A stretch of 34,210 bases of DNA from Prevotellaceae bacterium (GTDB lineage: Bacteria; Bacteroidota; Bacteroidia; Bacteroidales; UBA932): the NCBI GenBank assembly GCA_031290935.1, contig JAISLK010000056.1, forward strand, positions 1 to 34,210, in the 5' to 3' direction. Position numbers and translations under genes: made by a program. Of the stretch, positions 23,644 through 31,531 are shown piece after piece. Numbering within the stretch: the stretch's first letter is position 1; each line of letters starts with the position of its first letter. The notes under the pieces were generated by a model that had not been told where the DNA came from, searched no databases, and saw only the letters and a program-made list of their open reading frames with translations.

Positions 23644-23768
23644 TGCGGCGATGCGGGCTGACGCCGAAACCCTTTACCCTTCTACCTTTCGCCTTGTGCC
23701 TTTCTGCTTGCAGACGAACCATTATACATCCATTGTTTTCACAGTTTAAAAAAATATTCCACTCGCCC

Positions 23769-23873
23769 GGAAAACATTTCCGGACAATAGAAAAACATTT
23801 CCGGACAATCGGAAAACATTTCCGGACAATAGAAAATCTTTTCCGGATAATCGGAAAAGTTTCCCGATTGATA
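23769..23873 (+). repeat. 21-bp degenerate array, five units
   Basis: Five 21-bp units start at 23769, 23790, 23811, 23832 and 23853. The first three are nearly identical (GGAAAACATTTCCGGACAAT plus A or C). Units 4 and 5 drift (AATCTTTTCCGGATAAT; AAAGTTTCCCGATTGAT). Each unit contains the inverted repeat GGAAA-ACA-TTTCC and the palindrome TCCGGA. Confidence 0.85.
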
Positions 23874-23906
23874 AAAAACGTTCGCGGCAGGAAAAAATCA
23901 TGAATT

Positions 23907-23934
23907 ATTAATTAGCCGGCGCCGGCCAATTAAT
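23907..23934. repeat. Imperfect palindrome with GCCGGCGCCGGC core
   Basis: Arms of 14 bases (ATTAATTAGCCGGC and GCCGGCCAATTAAT) pair with a single mismatch. There is no T tract at either end that would make it a good terminator. Confidence 0.65.
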
Positions 23935-23982
23935 CACATTAGCAAATTAGCACATTAGCACATTATCCTGTCATCCTGTCAA
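23935..23982 (+). repeat. 8-bp tandem repeats
   Basis: Four 8-bp units (CACATTAG, CAAATTAG, CACATTAG, CACATTAT) are followed by two of another type (CCTGTCAT, CCTGTCAA). They end just ahead of the -33 element of the next gene. Confidence 0.75.
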
Positions 23983-23988
23983 CATAAA

Positions 23989-24020
23989 TTTGCCGTTATT
24001 AAAAATTTTGGTTAATTTTG
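23989..24020 (+). promoter_or_regulatory. Promoter of the type IX cargo gene
   Basis: TTTG (23989-23992) is separated by 20 bases from TAATTTTG (24013-24020), a good Bacteroidota promoter. The ATG at 24061 follows after a leader of about 35 bases. Confidence 0.75.
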
Positions 24021-24060
24021 TGGCAAAAATGGAGTGTTTAATATAATAATAGTAATCGTT

Positions 24061-25104
24061 ATGAGGAATTTATTTATTTTAGGATTCGTATTAGCATCGC
24101 CCGCGCTGTCGGCACAGCCGGTACTCACGTACGGGACGCACGGGTTGAAAGCCGGCGAAAATAATTCGATGCGGCAAGTACAGTATGTGGAACCGGGCAA
24201 TGCCGGCGCCATGCAGGTATGGGACTACAGGCAGTTATCGCCCCTGAACGAAGGTAAAACGGAAACGGTAGAACAGGGCGAAAACGGCGCGTTTAAAATA
24301 ACATCTGCCGACGGCGGCGTATTTACGTATGCCTGCAATGAAGACGCCAATATATACGAAGGCTATACGGGCCCCGGCCGGCTGGTGCGCTTCGAGCAGC
24401 CGGTGGTGAAAATCCGCTACCCGTTCGGTTACGGCGCTACGCTCACCGGCTCGTTCAGCGCCCGCTGTTTCTACGGCGCCAACCACGAAATGGGGGGCAA
24501 TATGGCCGGCAACTATTCGTCGGAAGCCGACGCTTACGGCGTATTGTTGCTGCCGGATAATGTAATATGGTATAATGTGCTTCGGGTGAAAACAAAGGAA
24601 AGCTATGTAGAAGAACTTTGCAACAACACGCAGGTGGAACTGGTAAAATACCTCTGGTATGCGCCGGAACACCGCTACCCGGTATTTGTTACGTGGAATA
24701 TTACCTACACGCCGGAAAACGGCGCTCCTTCCACCGTCAATGAATCGTTCTGCACGACCGCCGCGCCCGCGCCGGCATCGCCGGAGATGACCGTTACCGC
24801 CGAAGAGATTACCGAAGAACAAATCGCCAATACCATCGTAGCACCCGAAGTAACGTATTCCATCTTCCCGAACCCCTATAATTCGTATTTCCATTTAACC
24901 TATACGCTGGAAAAGGAAACGCTGGTGGATATCGCCCTGTTCTCTACATCGGGGCAGTATATTAAACATCTGGTGAAAAACGTGTGGCAAAAGGGGCCGC
25001 AACACCTTACCTACAATCCCCGGTCGTCGGATTTGGCAGGGTTCTACCTGCTGCGCATGACGTTCGACGATAAAGTGTATGTGCAGCCGTTGGTGAAAGA
25101 ATAA
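24061..25104 (+). CDS. Secreted protein with type IX sorting domain, function unknown
   Basis: The 347-residue protein starts with a signal peptide (MRNLFILGFVLASPALSA). The C-terminal domain (about residues 264-347) reads VTYSIFPNPYNSYFHLTYTL, LVDIALFSTSGQYIKHL and SSDLAGFYLLRMTFDDKVYVQPLVKE. This is the type A sorting signal of the type IX secretion system: PNP start, Gly-Xaa-Tyr near the end and a lysine-rich tail. It should cross the outer membrane and be cleaved or anchored. The middle part (20-235) has Tyr/Gly-rich strands such as IRYPFGYGATLTGSFSARCF, and I recognise no family. A Pro/Ala/Glu linker (235-262) joins the two parts. I use ATG 24061; a start nine codons upstream would spoil the signal peptide. 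It stands alone, with its own promoter and a terminator after it. Confidence 0.8.
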   Translation: MRNLFILGFVLASPALSAQPVLTYGTHGLKAGENNSMRQVQYVEPGNAGAMQVWDYRQLSPLNEGKTETVEQGENGAFKITSADGGVFTYACNEDANIYEGYTGPGRLVRFEQPVVKIRYPFGYGATLTGSFSARCFYGANHEMGGNMAGNYSSEADAYGVLLLPDNVIWYNVLRVKTKESYVEELCNNTQVELVKYLWYAPEHRYPVFVTWNITYTPENGAPSTVNESFCTTAAPAPASPEMTVTAEEITEEQIANTIVAPEVTYSIFPNPYNSYFHLTYTLEKETLVDIALFSTSGQYIKHLVKNVWQKGPQHLTYNPRSSDLAGFYLLRMTFDDKVYVQPLVKE

Positions 25105-25130
25105 TTTAAAGATTTCATAATTTAAAGATT
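25101..25130 (+). repeat. 14-bp direct repeat across stop codon
   Basis: ATAATTTAAAGATT occurs at 25101-25114 and again at 25117-25130. The first copy includes the TAA stop of the type IX cargo gene. Confidence 0.75.
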
Positions 25131-25138
25131 CAAGAATG

Positions 25139-25168
25139 TTGCTTCGCCCTGCGGCGGGGCAATTTTTT
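25139..25168 (+). terminator. Intrinsic terminator after the cargo gene
   Basis: TTGCTTCGCC pairs with GGCGGGGCAA (ten pairs, two of them G-T) around a CTGC loop, followed by TTTTTT. It lies 35 bases after the stop and ahead of the permease gene. Confidence 0.75.
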
Positions 25169-25195
25169 ATAAGCGGAATATAAGCGGAAAGCGTG

Positions 25196-25966
25196 ATGGA
25201 ATTAGCGTGGTATATATATGCAATTGTGCTGGCGTCGGGGGTTCTTTGCGGCATTATCAATACGCTGGCGGGCGGCGGTTCGCTCATTACCCTGCCGGTG
25301 CTGATGACGGTTATTTCCGGCGACCAGTCCGCCGCCGAAGCCAATGTAACGAACCGGCTGGGCTTCCTGTTCCAAAGTATCGTCGCTTCCGCCCGGTTCA
25401 AAAAGAAGAGGACTTTTGAATGGTCGTGGGGCATACGCCCGGCGATTCCGCTAACGCTCGGCACACTCATCGGCGCATGGATAGCCGTGCTGGCGCCGAA
25501 CGATGTTATCCGGCACGCTACCGGCGTGGTGCTGATTTTTATGCTGCCGATGATATTCCTGCAACCCGAAAAATGGTTGAAGAATAAGGTAACCGCGATG
25601 CCGCAAATAAAATGGTGGCTCTATCCGGTATATTTCGCCGTGGGCGTTTATGCGGGCTTCCTGCAAGCCGGCATCGGTTATTTCCTGTTGATACTGCTGG
25701 TGCTCGGCAGCGGCTACGATTTGCTCACCGCCAATTCCATTAAGGTCTTCGTCGTACTCTTCACGACCATTGCGGCGCTAATCATTTTCTTTATCCATGC
25801 CGGAAAAGTAAAGATACATTACGACGTCGGCATCCTGCAAGCCGCCGGACAGGCCGCCGGCGCATGGATCGGCGTAAAATTCGCCACCACCTGGAAGCCG
25901 CAAATAATACGGTGGCTGCTGATAACGCTCATTATCGTTTTTGCCGTAAAGCTGCTGGCGTTCTAA
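25196..25966 (+). CDS. TauE/SafE (TSUP) family membrane permease
   Basis: The 256-residue protein has eight or so hydrophobic segments in two halves. The first half has the family pattern GIINTLAGGGSLITLPVL, followed by NVTNRLGFLFQS. The second has VGVYAGFLQAGIGYFLLILLVL with the repeated Gly-rich site. TSUP proteins move sulfite, sulfoacetate or other organic anions; the substrate is not known here. I prefer ATG 25196 to the adjacent GTG at 25193. It has no obvious sulfur-gene neighbours and sits between a terminator and the alpha-2-macroglobulin promoter. Confidence 0.88.
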   Translation: MELAWYIYAIVLASGVLCGIINTLAGGGSLITLPVLMTVISGDQSAAEANVTNRLGFLFQSIVASARFKKKRTFEWSWGIRPAIPLTLGTLIGAWIAVLAPNDVIRHATGVVLIFMLPMIFLQPEKWLKNKVTAMPQIKWWLYPVYFAVGVYAGFLQAGIGYFLLILLVLGSGYDLLTANSIKVFVVLFTTIAALIIFFIHAGKVKIHYDVGILQAAGQAAGAWIGVKFATTWKPQIIRWLLITLIIVFAVKLLAF

Positions 25967-25980
25967 TGGCAAAAAATACG

Positions 25981-25988
25981 TATCTTTG
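25981..25988 (+). promoter_or_regulatory. -7 box of the alpha-2-macroglobulin/pbpC operon
   Basis: TATCTTTG lies 27 bases before the ATG at 26015, and begins 15 bases after the end of the permease gene. I see no clear -33 TTTG. Confidence 0.65.
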
Positions 25989-26014
25989 TACCGTATTTTT
26001 CAAATCCGAATAAC

Positions 26015-29000
26015 ATGAAAAGACTATTCCCTCTCCTTGCCGGCCTTGCCGCCGTAGTAATGCATAACGGTTGCGGCGGCGCTGGAACCCCTGCCCAACA
26101 ACAATCCAATCCTTATATCGACGCCTATACCGGCGGCGTGGTGTCCGTTGAAACGGTGATTAAAGTGCGCTTAACGCAAAGCCGCGACAACGTGGAAAGC
26201 CATCAGGAAATTACCGGGAAATTATTTAAAATATCCCCTTCGGTAGAAGGCGTTACTTATTGGGTGGACGCGAATACGGTGGGCTTCCAGCCAAAGGAAC
26301 GGCTGAAAAGCGGCACGGAATACAAAGTTACCTTTGCCGTCTCGGAACTCTACCCCGAAGCGGCCGGCAAGGATAAGAAATTTTCTTTCTCGTTTGCGAC
26401 CCTGCAACCCTCTTTTGTGAAGGAAATAGAAGGCTTGAAGTTATACGACGACGACGAACCGGATATTTATTATTTACAGGGGAACGTCATTACCGCCGAC
26501 TATATGGACAATGAGAAAGTAGAACAGGTATTGCAGGTAGAAACAGCCGGAAAGCCGGCAAGCATTACATGGCAACATAATGAACGCATACACCGGTTTG
26601 AAACCGGCGCTATCAAGAGCGCCGACGCCCCTTATAATATCATACTGCGGTGGAACGGCCAGCCGGTGGGCTATGATTACACGGCCGTAGATACAATTGT
26701 TACGCCCGGTAAGAACGAATTTAAAATCCTCAGCGTAAAAATCGTTGCCGAAGAGAATAAAATAGCCTGTCTGTTCTCGTTGCCGTTAGACGCCCGGCAA
26801 AAGTACGCCTCCTACGTACAGGTGCAGGACATGGAAAAGTTGCGTTTCTCTACGCAGTCGAACAAGCTGGAAATTTATTTGCCCTATAAACCGCTGGCCC
26901 CCGTGACGCTGACGCTGCGCGAAGGGTTGAAAAGCAAAAACGGCGCAATATTGGCGGAAGACTATACCCAGGAACTGGTTTTTGAGGAGCTGAAACCGGC
27001 CGTAGAATTGATTGGCAAAGGCGTAATCATGCCAAGTTCCACCGGCTTGACGCTGCCATTCCGCGCGGTGAATTTAAAGGCGGTAGATGTATATGTGTAC
27101 CGCACGTATGAAAATAATATTTTGCAGTTTTTGCAAATCAACAACCTCAACGGCGAGCGGGAACTGTACCGCGTTGCCAAACCCATTGCGAAAAAAACCA
27201 TTCCATTAACCGCCAATAAATCGCTGGACATTCACCAATGGAATACATTTTCCATTGACCTGGCGTCTATCATTGCGCCGGAGCCGGGAGCTATCTATAC
27301 CGTGAAAATTAAATTTTCCCAAGCCTTTTCCGCTTATAGCCGTTGTCCGGGCGCCGCCGGCGAAATAGCAGGCAGCTACCTGACGGAAAATATCCCGAAC
27401 AATTTACCCGATGCATCCGCCGACGATTATTATTACTACGATTACGGATACGGGTATTGCTCCGAAAACCCTTGCGACAACGCATACTATTGCGAACAGC
27501 GGTTTGTAACGCAAAATATTCTGGCTACCGACGTCGGGCTGGTAGCCAAACGCGGCGGGGACAGGCAATACCTCGTATTCGTTACGAACTTAATCACCGC
27601 CGAACCGATGAGCGGCGTAAAGGTGATGCTCTACAATTACCAGCAACAGAAAATCGCGGAAACCACTTCGGACGGGAACGGGGTGGCGCAGCTTCATTTT
27701 AACGACACGCCGTATATTATCGTGGCGCAGGACGGCGCACAGAAAAGCTATTTACGCATCGGCGACGAACTGTCGTTATCGTTAAGCATGTTCGACGTAG
27801 CCGGCGCCAGCGTAGAGAAAGGGCTGAAAGGTTTTATTTATGGCGAGCGCGGCGTGTGGCGCCCCGGCGATACCTTATTTTTGACGTTCGTACTGGAAGA
27901 CCGCACGAACCAGCTACCGAAAAATCACCCGGTAACATTTGAACTCTACAATGTGCAAGGGCAATTAGTGAACCGGCAAGTACGCACCGAAGGGCAACAC
28001 GGCTTCTATACATTCGCCTGCCCTACCGCCCCGGATGCGCCGACCGGCGACTGGCATGCATCCGTAAAAGTCGGCGGCGTGAACTTCAACAAATCATTGC
28101 GCATAGCGACGGTAAAACCTAACCGGCTGAAGATAGAAACCTCCCTCGATGAAGACCCGGTGCGCGGCGACTACCTCAAAGGCGCTATCAAAGCACGCTG
28201 GCTGCATGGCGCAAAAACCGGCGGCAATGAAGCCGACATTACCGTACACTTGAATCCTGTCCACACAGCCTTTACCGGCTATGACGATTACGCCTTTGAC
28301 GATATTACGAAATATTTTTCAAGCACCGAAAAAGAGCGCCGCGGGCAACTGGATGAAAACGGCGTGATGAATTTCAATATACCGCTGGAAACAGACGGGC
28401 AGCCGGCAGGGAAATTGCGTGCCTCTGTGGCCGTGCGCGTATTTGAAGAGGGCGGCGAATTTAGCGCCGACCATTTTGCTGTGGAAGTATATCCCTACCC
28501 TTCCTACGTGGGGCTGAAAATGCCGGAAGGCACGGGGTACTATAAACGGCTGGAAACAGACCGGGAGCAACAGTTTGAAGTAGTAGCCCTGGACGCGCTG
28601 GGCAAGCCGTTAAAGCGTACGCTGGAAGTGGAAATCTACCGCAACGAGTGGAACTGGTGGTGGTTTTCATCGGACGGGAACTTGGCCAACCATTCATCCA
28701 GCATCTATAAAAACCTCCTGCATACAACGAAAGTTAAGACGGACGCCAACGGCAAGGGCGCATTTACCTACAAAATGAATTATCCCGACTGGGGGCTGTT
28801 CTTAATCAAAGTAACCGACCCCGAAAGCGGGCACAGCGTTACGCAAAAAGCCTACATTGACTGGTGGGGCTACGGCCGCGGGCAAGACGACGACAACAGC
28901 GGCGTGTCCATCCTCTCTTTCCATACCGATAAAAACAAATACAATATCGGCGAAAATGCCATCGTTACCATCCCTTCGGCCGACGGCGCGAAAGTGATTG

Positions 29001-31516
29001 TGACGGTAGAAAACGGCGCGCGCGTGCTGGCGTCATACCGCCTCGACTGCAAGGGCGAAGAAACACAGGTAACCATTCCCGCCACCGCCGAAATGACGCC
29101 GAACGCCTATATCTTCGTAACGCTGCTGCAACCGCACAGGCAAACAAAGAATGATTTACCGATGCGGCTCTACGGCGTTATTCCGCTAATCGTCGAAGAC
29201 CCGGCGACGCATATCCACCCTGAAATACGCCTGCCCGACGTTATCCGCCCCGAACAGCCGTTTAAGGTATCGGTAAAGGAAGCCCAAGCGAAAGAAATGA
29301 CTTACACGCTGGCGATAGTAGATGAAGGGCTGCTGGACCTTACCCGCTTCAAAACGCCGGATTTATGGAACCATTTCTTCCAGCGCGAAGCATTGGGCGT
29401 CCGCACGTGGGATTTGTACAACTTTGTGCTGGGCGCTTACGGCGGGAAAATCGAGCAACTCTTTGCCATTGGCGGTGGCGACGACCTGGCGGAAGATAAC
29501 GGCAGCGAAAGAACCAACCGTTTCAAACCGGTGGTAAAGTTCGCCGGACCGTTTACCCTCAAAGCCGGCAAGACCAACGAGCATACTTTTACCCTCTCCA
29601 ACTACGTGGGTTCCGTACGGGCAATGGTTATTGCGGGCAACGGCGCCGGCTACGGCAAAACCGACAAAACGGCGCCGGTACGCAGCCCCCTGATGGTACA
29701 GGCTACATTGCCGCGCGTACTGGGGCCTGCGGAAGAAGTAACCTTGCCGGTTACGGTGTTCGCGATGGAAAAACACGTGAAGAACGTGAAAATAGAACTT
29801 GCAGCCAACGACCTGTTCGAGCCGCTGGACGGCGTTTCGCGCTCGCTTACTTTTGCGGATACGGGCGACGAAATAGTAACATTCCGCTTACGGGTGAAAA
29901 ACAAACTCGGCGCAGGGCGCGTGAAGGTAACGGCTACGGCGGGCAATGAACGCGCCGGGCATGACATTGAAATAGCCGTCCGCGCCGCCAATCCGGAGGT
30001 TATTGTAACAAAAAACAGTATTGTACAGGGCAACCAAACCGCTTCGCTCACGCTGGATGCGCCGGGAATAGCCGGAACAAACGCCTTCCAGCTGGAAGTA
30101 TCGGGCATCCCCCCGCTGAACCTGGGCATGCGGTTAAATTACCTGCTGGCTTACCCGCACGGATGTTTGGAACAAACCACATCCGGCGTGTTCCCCCAAC
30201 TCTTCCTGCCGGAAGTAGTGGCGATGAGCCAAAAAGACAAAGACCGCGCCGCCACCAACATTAAAGCCGGATTAACGCGGTTAACCTACTTCGTAAAACC
30301 CGACGGCAGTTTCAGCTACTGGCCGGGCGGCACAGGCTACGGCTGCGAATGGACAAACAGTTATGCCGGGCATTTCATGGTGGAAGCCGAACGCAGGGGC
30401 TATGCCATTCCGGGAAATATGTTGGAAAACTGGATCGCCTTCCAGCAAAAGGCGGCGCGAAACTGGAATCCTGCCACTACCGGCAGCCGCTATGCGCATT
30501 ATCAAAACGACCTCGTGCAGGCATACCGCCTCTACGTACTGGCGCTGGCGAAGAAACCGGAATTAAGCGCCATGAACCGCCTCAGAGAACGCGCCGGCAT
30601 TTCGGCGCAAGCCGGATGGATGCTGGCAAGCGCATACAGCGCGGCGGGGCAGCAGGAAACGGCTAAAGCCCTTATCGCCGGCCGTTCTGTAGCAGATACC
30701 GAGAAATACAACGGCTCCTCGAATACCTACGGCTCTGCCGAACGCGACGATGCTATCAAATTGGATGCGCTCACGCTGACGGACGATAAAGAACGCTCCT
30801 TCCTGCTTGCGCAACGTATCTCCGATGCAATGAACAGCGGCCGCTGGATGAGTACCCAAACAACCGCATACTGCCTGCTCGGACTCTCGAAATACGCCTT
30901 GAGCGAACGGGGCAGCCTGCATTTCGCCTACAGCGTTAATAATGGAAAGACCGAAACATGCAAGGAAGAAAAATCCCTCTGGAACGGCGAACTGGGGCAG
31001 CGCGACGGGACTGCGGCCGTGAACTTTGAAAACCGTTCCGGGAACACCCTCTTTGTGCGCCTGACGGCAAAAGGCATTCCGCCGCAAGGCGAAGAAAAGG
31101 AAACGGAAAAAGACCTCTACCTGTTCGTTCGCTATTTCGACCGGGAAGACAATACCCTTTCCGTAGATAAACTGCCGCAGGGGACGGACTTTGAAGCGGA
31201 AGTGCGCATCATGAACCCGGGATTGCGGGGCGACTACACGAACATGGCCTTAACGCAAATCTTCCCTTCCGGCTGGGAAATTACGGAAAACCGGCTTGAA
31301 GACAATATTCGCAACGACGGCCTCACCTACCGGGATATCCGCGACGACCGCGTGCTGTCTTACTTCGACCTGAAAGCAGGGAAAACCCTTGTTACGCGCA
31401 TAAAACTCCGGGCGGCCTATACCGGAAAATTCTACTTGCCCGCCGTAGCCTGCGAAGCCATGTACGACGCAAGCATCCACGCAAACACCCTCGGGCAGCC
31501 CACAGAAGTACTTTAA
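26015..31516 (+). CDS. Alpha-2-macroglobulin with intact thioester motif
   Basis: The 1833-residue protein is a bacterial alpha-2-macroglobulin (YfaS type). Such proteins trap attacking proteases in the periplasm; a bait cut exposes the thioester that binds the protease covalently. The thioester motif is Cys1384-Leu-Glu-Gln1387 within AYPHGCLEQTTSG, so the reactive form is kept. Upstream are many macroglobulin beta domains, including GFIYGERGVWRPGDTLFLTF and TLAIVDEGLLDLTRFKTPD, both common to the family. The C-terminal helical thioester domain (about 1365-1640) leads to a final beta domain. The signal peptide ends in Cys20 but the lipobox is poor (MHNGC), so lipidation is uncertain. pbpC starts 15 bases after the stop; this pairing is widespread and suggests defence of the cell envelope when the wall is breached. 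Confidence 0.94.
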   Translation: MKRLFPLLAGLAAVVMHNGCGGAGTPAQQQSNPYIDAYTGGVVSVETVIKVRLTQSRDNVESHQEITGKLFKISPSVEGVTYWVDANTVGFQPKERLKSGTEYKVTFAVSELYPEAAGKDKKFSFSFATLQPSFVKEIEGLKLYDDDEPDIYYLQGNVITADYMDNEKVEQVLQVETAGKPASITWQHNERIHRFETGAIKSADAPYNIILRWNGQPVGYDYTAVDTIVTPGKNEFKILSVKIVAEENKIACLFSLPLDARQKYASYVQVQDMEKLRFSTQSNKLEIYLPYKPLAPVTLTLREGLKSKNGAILAEDYTQELVFEELKPAVELIGKGVIMPSSTGLTLPFRAVNLKAVDVYVYRTYENNILQFLQINNLNGERELYRVAKPIAKKTIPLTANKSLDIHQWNTFSIDLASIIAPEPGAIYTVKIKFSQAFSAYSRCPGAAGEIAGSYLTENIPNNLPDASADDYYYYDYGYGYCSENPCDNAYYCEQRFVTQNILATDVGLVAKRGGDRQYLVFVTNLITAEPMSGVKVMLYNYQQQKIAETTSDGNGVAQLHFNDTPYIIVAQDGAQKSYLRIGDELSLSLSMFDVAGASVEKGLKGFIYGERGVWRPGDTLFLTFVLEDRTNQLPKNHPVTFELYNVQGQLVNRQVRTEGQHGFYTFACPTAPDAPTGDWHASVKVGGVNFNKSLRIATVKPNRLKIETSLDEDPVRGDYLKGAIKARWLHGAKTGGNEADITVHLNPVHTAFTGYDDYAFDDITKYFSSTEKERRGQLDENGVMNFNIPLETDGQPAGKLRASVAVRVFEEGGEFSADHFAVEVYPYPSYVGLKMPEGTGYYKRLETDREQQFEVVALDALGKPLKRTLEVEIYRNEWNWWWFSSDGNLANHSSSIYKNLLHTTKVKTDANGKGAFTYKMNYPDWGLFLIKVTDPESGHSVTQKAYIDWWGYGRGQDDDNSGVSILSFHTDKNKYNIGENAIVTIPSADGAKVIVTVENGARVLASYRLDCKGEETQVTIPATAEMTPNAYIFVTLLQPHRQTKNDLPMRLYGVIPLIVEDPATHIHPEIRLPDVIRPEQPFKVSVKEAQAKEMTYTLAIVDEGLLDLTRFKTPDLWNHFFQREALGVRTWDLYNFVLGAYGGKIEQLFAIGGGDDLAEDNGSERTNRFKPVVKFAGPFTLKAGKTNEHTFTLSNYVGSVRAMVIAGNGAGYGKTDKTAPVRSPLMVQATLPRVLGPAEEVTLPVTVFAMEKHVKNVKIELAANDLFEPLDGVSRSLTFADTGDEIVTFRLRVKNKLGAGRVKVTATAGNERAGHDIEIAVRAANPEVIVTKNSIVQGNQTASLTLDAPGIAGTNAFQLEVSGIPPLNLGMRLNYLLAYPHGCLEQTTSGVFPQLFLPEVVAMSQKDKDRAATNIKAGLTRLTYFVKPDGSFSYWPGGTGYGCEWTNSYAGHFMVEAERRGYAIPGNMLENWIAFQQKAARNWNPATTGSRYAHYQNDLVQAYRLYVLALAKKPELSAMNRLRERAGISAQAGWMLASAYSAAGQQETAKALIAGRSVADTEKYNGSSNTYGSAERDDAIKLDALTLTDDKERSFLLAQRISDAMNSGRWMSTQTTAYCLLGLSKYALSERGSLHFAYSVNNGKTETCKEEKSLWNGELGQRDGTAAVNFENRSGNTLFVRLTAKGIPPQGEEKETEKDLYLFVRYFDREDNTLSVDKLPQGTDFEAEVRIMNPGLRGDYTNMALTQIFPSGWEITENRLEDNIRNDGLTYRDIRDDRVLSYFDLKAGKTLVTRIKLRAAYTGKFYLPAVACEAMYDASIHANTLGQPTEVL

Positions 31517-31531
31517 GCGAACAATCGGCAT

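Larger units (their letters stand above)
23644..24060. other. 417-bp gene-free region with repeats and promoter
   Basis: No gene is supported. It holds an ACCCTT-type tract (23668-23697), a 21-bp five-unit array (23769-23873), a GC-cored inverted repeat (23907-23934), an 8-bp tandem series (23935-23982) and a promoter (23989-24020) for the type IX cargo gene. The open frame that runs through the 21-bp array is a consequence of its length being a multiple of three. Confidence 0.7.

Noticed and set aside
23640-23903. An 87-codon frame with repeated KHFRTI units
   Set aside because: The repeat is the 21-bp array read in frame. It overlaps the methyltransferase stop and has no ribosome site or conserved part.
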